DNA of 6,696 bases from Chloroflexota bacterium (lineage in GTDB: Bacteria > Chloroflexota > Dehalococcoidia > Lucifugimonadales > Lucifugimonadaceae). Position numbers and translations under genes: made by a program. Under the pieces are notes generated by a model that saw nothing but the letters and a program-made list of their open reading frames with translations, did not search any database and was not told the DNA's origin. Position 1 is the stretch's first letter, and every line of letters starts with the position of its first letter. Positions 1-5,694 of the stretch are shown one piece after another. Where the stretch lies: contig VXTA01000202.1 in assembly GCA_009837685.1 (NCBI GenBank), positions 1 through 6,696 on the forward strand. Direction: 5' to 3'.

Positions 1-28
1 CTTCAAGACCGACTCGGCCTTCGCCTAG
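1..28 (+). CDS. Possible 3' end of an upstream gene (unidentified)
   Basis: Reading from base 2, the frame gives FKTDSAFA followed by TAG at 26-28, which would leave a 15-base gap to the leuS start and suggest a preceding gene in the same direction. Eight residues are too few to identify a protein. The other two plus-strand frames are also open here, stopping at 51-53 and 70-72, inside leuS. The upstream gene could therefore end in any of the three frames, or lie on the other strand, and this call is only the most economical reading. Confidence 0.25.
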
Positions 29-31
29 TTC

Positions 32-35
32 GGAG
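32..35 (+). promoter_or_regulatory. Ribosome binding site of leuS (GGAG)
   Basis: GGAG lies 8 bases before the ATG at 44-46, a normal Shine-Dalgarno spacing. An in-frame TAG at 26-28 and the absence of any other start codon between it and base 44 make this ATG the start. Confidence 0.6.
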
Positions 36-43
36 CATCGTCG

Positions 44-2530
44 ATGGCTCTAGCGTCCGACATCCCACCTGATACTTCCCATCAACTCGGCGATCGCTAC
101 GATCACGCCGAGATCGAGCCTCGCATCAGGGAGCTCTGGGACGACGCCACCATATATCGATGGAATCCTGACGATACCACCCGCCCGAAGTGGTTCGTTC
201 AATCGATGTTCCCGTACCCATCTGGCGATCTCCACATCGGTCACTGGTTCGCTTTCAGCGGCGGCGATGCAGCAGCTCGATTCAAGCGGATGGAAGGGTA
301 CAACGTCCTGCACCCACAAGGCTTCGACGCCTTTGGTCTGCCGGCCGAAAACGCCGCTATCCGCGGCAATGTCCACCCTAGTGTCTGGACTTACGACAAC
401 ATTGCCAACATGCGTAACCAGTTCGATTTGATGGGCAACTCGTACGACTGGTCCCGCCAGATCATCACTTGCGATCCTGAATACTACAAGTGGAATCAGT
501 ACTTCTTCCTGAAGTTTCTGGAGAACGGGCTCGCTTATCGCTCAGACGGAGTGGTCAACTGGTGTCCCGAAGACCAAACTACTCTTGCCAACGAACAGGT
601 CAAAGACGGCAAGTGTGAACGTTGCGAGACCACCGTAATCAAACGCAACATGCCGCAGTGGTACTTCGCCATCACCAAATATGCCGATGAAATGCTGGAC
701 ATGTCTGGCATCGATTGGCCCGAGAAGGTTCTGGTCAGTCAGGAAAACTGGATCGGCCGATCCGAAGGTGTAGACATCCGCTTCGACATCTCCGAGTACG
801 ACCTCGAAACAACGTCGATCCCGACATTCACAACCCGTATCGATACCATCTTCGGCGTCACTTTCGTGGTGCTGGCTCCCGAGCACCCCTTGGTTGACGA
901 GTTGACCCAACCCGAATACCAAGCAACGATCGAAAAATACGTCGCCGCGGCCGCCCGAGAGACCGAGATCGAGCGAACCTCAGCCGTGCGCGAGAAGACC
1001 GGCGTGCCCACCGGTTCTTTCTGTGTAAACCCGCTAAATGGCGAACGCGTTCCCATACTCGTCGGCGACTATGTCTTAGCTACCTACGGCACCGGTGCGG
1101 TCATGGGCGTCCCTGCCCACGATGAACGCGACTTTGAGTTCGCCAAAAAGTACAACCTCCCGATCCGAGTAGTTGTGGCTCCCGAGGGTTGGGACGGCCG
1201 CGATCTCGATGCGGCTTATATCGCCCCCGGTGTCCAAGTCAACTCCGACCAGTTCGACGGACTCCCCAGCGAACAGGGCAAAGAATCCATCTCCGACGCT
1301 ATCGAGGCCAACGGATGGGGCGAACGGGTGGTCACCTACCATCTCCGTGATTGGCTCATCTCACGTCAACGCTACTGGGGAACCCCAATCCCGATCATCT
1401 ACTGCGACGACTGTGGCGCGGTTCCAGTACCGTACGAAGATCTGCCCGTGGAGCTGCCGTCAGACGCTAAGTTCCAACCATCGGGCAGGTCACCGCTGAT
1501 CGAGCACGAGGAGTTCCTGAATGCGCCTTGCCCCAACTGCGACAGACCGGGGAAGCGCGAGACAGACACTATGGACACGTTCATGGACTCGTCCTGGTAC
1601 CACATGCGCTACCTCAGCCCCGAGGACGCTACCCATCCATTCGACAGGAAAGTCGCCAACGGCTGGGCACCGGTCGATCAGTATACCGGCGGCATGGAAC
1701 ACGCCGTTATGCATCTCCTCTATGCCCGGTTCTTCAACCGCGCCATGCGCGACATGGGGTATGTCGATTTCTCCGAACCGTACGTCCATCTCTTCAGTCA
1801 CGGCACCTTGACGACCGAGACAGGCAAGATTTCTAAGCGCTCCAATCCTCTAGCACCGGATCCCCTCGTAAGGGAGTACGGTGCCGACACTCTCCGCTGC
1901 TATCTCATGTTCTTAGGCCCGTGGGACCGAGGCGGAGCCTGGACTGAGTCGGGCATCAACGGCATCCGGAGATGGTTGCACCGAGTCTGGGACATCGGCA
2001 CACGTAACGCCAACGAGCTGAACAGTGGGGACCAAGCTGACGAGCGCGAACTTGACGTGGCATCCCACACACTGACCAAGCGCGTAATCGAAGACATGCG
2101 CGCCTACAAGTACAACACTGCCATCGCGGCGTTGATGACCTACGTCAATCAGATGAACGACGCTTGGGAAAACGGCTGCATTAGCCCTGAACTCTGGCGC
2201 TCCAGCGTGCAACGGTTGCTGCTACATCTAGCACCACTCGCACCACACATCGCCGAAGAATTGTGGCTGCGCAACGGCTGGGCATTCTCCATCCATGAGC
2301 AGACGCTACCAGAATGGGATGAGGCGAAACTAACTGTCGATACCATCAAGATCGTAGTGCAGGTGAATGGACGCGTTCGTGACACCATTACGGTTCCGAG
2401 GGATGCTGGTGACAAAGAGATCGCCGCTGCCGCACTCTCGTCACCGGGCGCGGTTCGCCACACACAAGACAAACAAATCCATCGCGAAATCTACGTCCCG
2501 GGGCGACTCTTCAACATCGTCGTCGGCTGA
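44..2530 (+). CDS. leuS: Leucyl-tRNA synthetase (LeuRS), class Ia
   Basis: This cytoplasmic enzyme activates leucine with ATP, charges tRNA-Leu and edits mischarged products. The 828 residues match the usual bacterial length. Visible in order are the Rossmann signature HIGH at 64-67; a zinc-knuckle region with C174, C191 and C194; the CP1 editing domain with the threonine-rich TTRIDTIFG at 263-271 and GVPAHDERD at 355-363, whose last Asp matches the editing aspartate known from E. coli; WLISRQRYWG at 437-446; a second Cys-pair region (C454/C457 and C496/C499); TDTMDTF at 507-513; the KMSKS-loop equivalent at 595-599; the anticodon-binding helical region; and the C-terminal domain starting near VVQVNGRVRD at 771-780. 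The loop is atypical: KISKR followed by SN instead of KMSKS followed by KGN or RGN, apparently one residue shorter. Both catalytic-loop lysines remain, so the enzyme is probably active. The roughly 18 residues before the first conserved helix are slightly long, but the start is forced by an upstream in-frame stop. Confidence 0.97.
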   Translation: MALASDIPPDTSHQLGDRYDHAEIEPRIRELWDDATIYRWNPDDTTRPKWFVQSMFPYPSGDLHIGHWFAFSGGDAAARFKRMEGYNVLHPQGFDAFGLPAENAAIRGNVHPSVWTYDNIANMRNQFDLMGNSYDWSRQIITCDPEYYKWNQYFFLKFLENGLAYRSDGVVNWCPEDQTTLANEQVKDGKCERCETTVIKRNMPQWYFAITKYADEMLDMSGIDWPEKVLVSQENWIGRSEGVDIRFDISEYDLETTSIPTFTTRIDTIFGVTFVVLAPEHPLVDELTQPEYQATIEKYVAAAARETEIERTSAVREKTGVPTGSFCVNPLNGERVPILVGDYVLATYGTGAVMGVPAHDERDFEFAKKYNLPIRVVVAPEGWDGRDLDAAYIAPGVQVNSDQFDGLPSEQGKESISDAIEANGWGERVVTYHLRDWLISRQRYWGTPIPIIYCDDCGAVPVPYEDLPVELPSDAKFQPSGRSPLIEHEEFLNAPCPNCDRPGKRETDTMDTFMDSSWYHMRYLSPEDATHPFDRKVANGWAPVDQYTGGMEHAVMHLLYARFFNRAMRDMGYVDFSEPYVHLFSHGTLTTETGKISKRSNPLAPDPLVREYGADTLRCYLMFLGPWDRGGAWTESGINGIRRWLHRVWDIGTRNANELNSGDQADERELDVASHTLTKRVIEDMRAYKYNTAIAALMTYVNQMNDAWENGCISPELWRSSVQRLLLHLAPLAPHIAEELWLRNGWAFSIHEQTLPEWDEAKLTVDTIKIVVQVNGRVRDTITVPRDAGDKEIAAAALSSPGAVRHTQDKQIHREIYVPGRLFNIVVG

Positions 2531-2554
2531 CAACGACTAGGTCAAGTAGCCTAT

Positions 2555-2884
2555 TCAGTTATTCGAGTGACCGTTGCCATTGCGACGTTCGTTCAGGTCG
2601 TCGTTGTGGAAAATCCCGCGCTCTTCACCTTGGTATGCATGCACCGCGACCTCAATCCCATCAACGCCTACTAACTGGTTCATCTCCTGGATGAACCGGT
2701 TGACGATCTCGCGAAGATCTTCTTCGGTCAGATTTTCTCGGACGATTAATGTCGCGTGCACCATTCCGTGGGGAAAGTGCACGTCGAGCCTTCCGACATC
2801 GCGGTCTTCGCTATCGACAACGAAAAATGATTCGGAGTTTGGGGTCCGCAGTTCTCTGTGCAGCGTGTAGTTCGTCATTTGCAC
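2555..2884 (-). CDS. Small uncharacterised protein downstream of proA
   Basis: The 109-residue product belongs to no family I can name. It starts at GTG (2884-2882); an ATG two codons in (2878-2876) is the alternative. GTG is preferred because a purine-rich GGAAGGGG lies 9 bases ahead of it. The protein has no signal peptide or membrane segment and few cysteines, so it is probably cytoplasmic. Its pattern suggests a compact alpha/beta fold: strands around ESFFVVD and VGRLDVHF, a strand at VHATLIVRE, an acidic amphipathic helix from LTEEDLREIVNRFIQEMNQL, and a final strand IEVAVHAYQG. The last 15 or so residues are polar, rich in Asn, Gly and Arg, and probably disordered. It follows proA by 94 bases on the same strand and converges with leuS, 24 bases away. 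It reads as a real gene because hydrophobic and charged positions alternate sensibly and no better gene overlaps it. A link to proline synthesis is only positional. Confidence 0.75.
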   Translation of the reverse strand: MQMTNYTLHRELRTPNSESFFVVDSEDRDVGRLDVHFPHGMVHATLIVRENLTEEDLREIVNRFIQEMNQLVGVDGIEVAVHAYQGEERGIFHNDDLNERRNGNGHSNN

Positions 2885-2893
2885 TAGCCCTAA

Positions 2894-2914
2894 CCCCTTC
2901 CTCTTAGAAAAGGG
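2894..2914 (-). promoter_or_regulatory. Hairpin covering the ribosome binding site of the small gene
   Basis: Read on the minus strand, CCCTTTTC (2914-2907) can pair with GGAAGGGG (2901-2894) over 8 positions, two of them G-U, around a 5-base TAAGA loop. The right arm is the only strong Shine-Dalgarno-like sequence before the GTG at 2884, at a 9-base spacing. Folding would hide it. An alternative longer-range pairing of AGCCCT (2916-2911) with AGGGCT (2891-2886) encloses the same element. No T-run follows, so it does not look like an intrinsic terminator for proBA. Confidence 0.45.
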
Positions 2915-2978
2915 CTCACAGTTATTTGCGTTCTTGAACCTCGCGAGATTTCAATCCAAAGTCGCCATGTAACGTGGC

Positions 2979-4280
2979 CTATGTGCGCACATGACCATCG
3001 CCGATGACCACCCATTTGTAGGACATGATCTCGCGGATCCCCATTGGCCCGCGCGCGTGCAATTTGTTGGTGGATATCGCGACCTCTGCGCCCAGACCGA
3101 ACTCACCACCGTCGTTAAAGCGAGTCGAAGCATTCGCGAATACGGCCGAAGCGTCAACCTCGTTCAAGAAGCGCTCAACTACCGTCGTGTCGTCAGCGAT
3201 CACCGCCTCCGAATGACCCGAACCGTAGCGTCTAATGTGCTCTAGAGCTTCATCGATACTACGGACAACTTTCACCGACAGTATCAATGCCAAAAACTCC
3301 GTGCCGAAGTCGTCCTCGCCTGCCCGTTTGACCCGCAACGTTCGTCGTTTTGGGCCGAGCAAAGCCCAAGCACGGTTGTCGGCACGCACCTCAACACCAG
3401 CATCTGACAGCCGATCAGACAAACCATTCAAAACCGGACCAGCAACGTTCTCGTGAACTAGCAACGTATCCAACGCGTTACACACCGTATGCCGTTGCGC
3501 CTTCGCGTTGAAGACCACATCGACCGCTTTGTCAATATCCGCCGATGCGTCAACATATGCATGGCACACACCTATCCCACCCGTAACTGCTGGCATCTTC
3601 GCCCTTTCCGCCACCATGTGAACCAGTTCCGAGCTGCCGCGAGGGACCAACAGATCTATGCAGTCGTCCATCTCCAACATCTCACCGACCAAGGCACGAT
3701 CGGTGGTTTCCACGAATTGGACGGAGTCCACTGGCAAGCCGGCCACCACTACCGACTCTCGTGCCAAGGATGCCAACGCTGAGTTCGTCCGGATCGCTTC
3801 TTTGCCACCGCGTAGTATTACAGCGTTTCCGGCCTTCAAACACAAAGCGGCGATATCGATGGTGATGTTTGGGCGACTCTCATAGATGACGCCGATCACA
3901 CCCAAAGGAACGCGAACCCGGCGTATGAGCATCCCGTTGTATGCCCTACGTTCTTCCAAAACCTCGCCGACCGGATCGTCAAGATCCGCGATACTGATCA
4001 CCGCACTCGCCATATCAGCGATTCGATCTGCGTTCAGCATCATTCGCTCGGCAACGTGCTCATCCAGACCATCGGCTCTGGCCGCCGCCAAGTCCGCATC
4101 ATTCGCTGCCAATATGCGATCACTCTCGACATTTAGTGCCGTCGCCAAATTTCGCAACGCCGCGTCGCGCTGGTCAGCGGTGCAACGGCCCAACTCTTCC
4201 GCCGCCACCCGCGCCGCTGATCCCATGGCGCGAATATCCACCGTCGCCACCGTTAATGCCGGTTTTTCTACTGTAATCAT
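2979..4280 (-). CDS. proA: Gamma-glutamyl phosphate reductase (glutamate-5-semialdehyde dehydrogenase)
   Basis: ProA reduces gamma-glutamyl phosphate with NADPH to glutamate-5-semialdehyde, the second step of proline synthesis; the product cyclises spontaneously to pyrroline-5-carboxylate. The 433 residues fit the family, which is usually about 410-430. Diagnostic segments are VIYESRPNIT at 131-140, GNAVILRGGKEA at 151-162, GGIGVCHAYVD at 234-244, the catalytic cysteine C267 in QRHTVCNALDTLL, GSGHSEAV at 353-360, and the C-terminal block containing STRFNDGGEFGLGAE (385-399) and KLHARGPMG (406-414). The residues just before the catalytic Cys are His-Thr where Pro-Gly or Pro-Ser is usual. The ATG at 4280 is chosen; a weak AGGGTGA lies 10 bases upstream, and the first helix-like block (DIRAMGSAARVAAEELG) begins near residue 15. 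The gene follows proB by 57 bases on the same strand, so the two are probably one transcript. Confidence 0.97.
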   Translation of the reverse strand: MITVEKPALTVATVDIRAMGSAARVAAEELGRCTADQRDAALRNLATALNVESDRILAANDADLAAARADGLDEHVAERMMLNADRIADMASAVISIADLDDPVGEVLEERRAYNGMLIRRVRVPLGVIGVIYESRPNITIDIAALCLKAGNAVILRGGKEAIRTNSALASLARESVVVAGLPVDSVQFVETTDRALVGEMLEMDDCIDLLVPRGSSELVHMVAERAKMPAVTGGIGVCHAYVDASADIDKAVDVVFNAKAQRHTVCNALDTLLVHENVAGPVLNGLSDRLSDAGVEVRADNRAWALLGPKRRTLRVKRAGEDDFGTEFLALILSVKVVRSIDEALEHIRRYGSGHSEAVIADDTTVVERFLNEVDASAVFANASTRFNDGGEFGLGAEVAISTNKLHARGPMGIREIMSYKWVVIGDGHVRT

Positions 4281-4337
4281 CTCTTAGCTGTCACCCTGAT
4301 CTGTTGCCGACACAGAGAATTTTCCGTTGCCTGACTC

Positions 4338-5561
4338 TCAATCCGATGAAGGTATCGGCCGTTCTGGTGTCGATTCCATCGCTCCGATTGCCCCGATCAC
4401 GAGATTGTTGCGATGCACGATCTCACGACCGAAATAGTTCTCCAAAATATTGGGCATTTCGCCCGATCTCTTACCCATCACGAGCCTTGTCTGGGCTGCT
4501 GAGTAGTTGCTGAGTCCCCAAGCGACATCTTTGCCGGATAACGACTTCACTCCAATGATATCGCCACGCTCGAAATCTCCATCGACCGCGGTGACCCCGA
4601 CTGGAAGCAAACTCACTCCCTTCTCAGTCAACGCGCGAACCGCACCGTCGTCGATCGTGACTGCGCCGGTAGCTTCGGTTCCACCAGTGAGCAACCATCG
4701 CTTCCGACTCTCCGTCGGCGGAACCAGCGAATGAAATCTTGTCCCGATCTTCTCTCCGTCCAGCAGTCTGCCAACGATATTTTCTACGTGCCCATCCGCG
4801 ATGACCATATCTACACCTGACAAAGTGGCCACCTCAGCAGCCGCGAGCTTGCTTCGCATCCCTCCACTACCGCGGCTATCGCTCGGGCCACCGGCGAAGC
4901 CTCGGACCTCTTCAGTTATCTCGTACACGTCGTGTATCAGCACCGCGTCTGGGGTCTGGTGCGGGTCCGCCGTGTGCAGGCCATCCATCTCTCCTAACAA
5001 CACCAGCAAGTCAGCGTCTAAAACATTCGCCAGCATCGCAGACAACCGATCATTGTCCCCGTAAGTCACACCGACGATCTCCTCAACCGCAACTACATCG
5101 TTTTCGTTCACGATCGGCACGATCCCCGCCTCCAGCAACATCTCCATCGTGCCACGCACATTTAGGTATCCGTCTCGTTGGTTCAGCACGCTGCGAGAGA
5201 GCAGAGTTTGCGCCACATCGATCCCGTACCGCCCGAACTCGCTCTTGTACAAGGCGATGACGTCCACCTGTCCGATCGCCGCCGCTGCCTGCCGTGCCGT
5301 TACATTCCGCCGTCGAAGTCTTCCTCGATTCTTGGGGCTGCGGGTAATAAGTGTGTCCATACCAGCACCCACTGCTCCCGAAGATACGATCACCAACTCC
5401 AGTCCCGATCGATGTGCACCTGCGATCTGCCCAACGAGGTCGGAAATCGTCTCGATGTCAAGCTCACCCGAATCCCGAGTAACGATATTCGTGCCCAGCT
5501 TGAAAACGGCACGCCTGATCGCGCGCTTATCTGGATTTGTCTTAGCAGAGAGGCGCGCCAT
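4338..5561 (-). CDS. proB: Glutamate 5-kinase with C-terminal PUA domain
   Basis: ProB phosphorylates glutamate with ATP to gamma-glutamyl phosphate, the committed and usually proline-inhibited step of proline synthesis. From the ATG at 5561 it has 407 residues: an amino-acid kinase domain (about 17-265) and a PUA domain (about 298-390). Kinase landmarks are VFKLGTNIVT at 19-28, VIVSSGAVGAG at 57-67, RQAAAAIGQ at 90-98, VNENDVVAVEEI at 151-162, YGDNDRLSA at 167-175, LLVLLGEMDGLHTADP at 185-200 and GSGGMRSKLAAA at 231-242. The PUA part shows LLPVGVTAVDGDFERGD. The frame stays open upstream to an ATG at 5696, but that would add 45 very basic residues unlike the family, run through the promoter and overlap the mfd start. 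No other start codon lies between 5561 and the first conserved strand. There is no Shine-Dalgarno sequence, and a TATAAT sits 7 bases before the ATG, pointing to leaderless translation. Confidence 0.96.
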   Translation of the reverse strand: MARLSAKTNPDKRAIRRAVFKLGTNIVTRDSGELDIETISDLVGQIAGAHRSGLELVIVSSGAVGAGMDTLITRSPKNRGRLRRRNVTARQAAAAIGQVDVIALYKSEFGRYGIDVAQTLLSRSVLNQRDGYLNVRGTMEMLLEAGIVPIVNENDVVAVEEIVGVTYGDNDRLSAMLANVLDADLLVLLGEMDGLHTADPHQTPDAVLIHDVYEITEEVRGFAGGPSDSRGSGGMRSKLAAAEVATLSGVDMVIADGHVENIVGRLLDGEKIGTRFHSLVPPTESRKRWLLTGGTEATGAVTIDDGAVRALTEKGVSLLPVGVTAVDGDFERGDIIGVKSLSGKDVAWGLSNYSAAQTRLVMGKRSGEMPNILENYFGREIVHRNNLVIGAIGAMESTPERPIPSSD

Positions 5562-5568
5562 AGGTGAG

Positions 5569-5574
5569 ATTATA
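5569..5574 (-). promoter_or_regulatory. -10 element (TATAAT) of the proB promoter
   Basis: On the minus strand a perfect TATAAT is followed by seven bases (CTCACCT) and then the proB ATG. With normal -10 to start-point spacing, transcription would begin at or next to the A of the ATG, producing a leaderless mRNA. The -35 region is poor: 16-18 bases upstream the sequence is AAATTA-like and does not resemble TTGACA. The promoter may therefore depend on an activator or on the strong -10. Confidence 0.55.
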
Positions 5575-5589
5575 AGGTTGCAAACCTTA
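5573..5589. promoter_or_regulatory. 17 bp inverted repeat overlapping the proB -10: candidate operator
   Basis: TAAGGTT (5573-5579) and AACCTTA (5583-5589) are perfect 7-base inverted arms around GCA. The dyad occupies the -35/-10 spacer and overlaps two bases of the proB TATAAT. It lies upstream of the inferred transcript start, so it would act as DNA rather than RNA. This is a classic repressor-site position and size, but no repressor gene is in the window and the site is seen only once. Confidence 0.45.
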
Positions 5590-5655
5590 CGTAATTTCGC
5601 GGGTCCTCGACATCTACGTTGCGCAGACGAACGATAGAATCGAACCCTAAGAACC

Positions 5656-5675
5656 GCCCGCAAGAGTTTGCGGGC
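5656..5675. other. Perfect 8 bp stem, 4-base loop hairpin in the mfd leader
   Basis: GCCCGCAA (5656-5663) and TTGCGGGC (5668-5675) pair perfectly around GAGT, ending 19 bases before the mfd ATG. The plus-strand continuation, TATTAGCGCG, has no T-run, so it is a weak candidate for an intrinsic terminator. On the minus strand it lies upstream of the proB start and is followed by GGTTCTTAGGG, again not a clear terminator. It could influence mfd translation or be a protein-binding dyad between the two divergent genes. Confidence 0.5.
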
Positions 5676-5694
5676 TATTAGCGCGCGTAACCGC

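Noticed and set aside
2531..2554. Shared terminator between convergent leuS and the small gene
   Set aside because: Only a weak TAGG/CCTA pairing is present and no T-run occurs on either strand; not enough to call a terminator.
2940..2947. CTCGCGAG perfect 8-base palindrome between proA and the small gene
   Set aside because: It is short, does not extend outward, and is expected by chance; no promoter element is placed sensibly around it.
2922..2954. Separate promoter for the small gene (TTGAAA with an AAATAA-like -10, minus strand)
   Set aside because: The spacing is about 21 bases and the -10 match is poor.
3886..4287. 133-codon plus-strand open frame opposite the 5' part of proA
   Set aside because: Composition is dominated by Ser, Ala, Arg and Ile with no fold-like pattern, and it mirrors the proA codons.
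5149..5637. 162-codon plus-strand open frame opposite proB
   Set aside because: It is antisense to a well-conserved kinase gene, is rich in Arg, Ser and Pro, and has no recognisable motif; typical of the complementary strand of a moderately GC-rich gene.
5635..5640. TAGAAT as a -10 element for mfd
   Set aside because: It matches the consensus at five of six positions, but the best -35-like hexamer (TCGACA at 5607-5612) is 22 bases away and the 17-base position is unlike a -35. Possible, but too weak to list.
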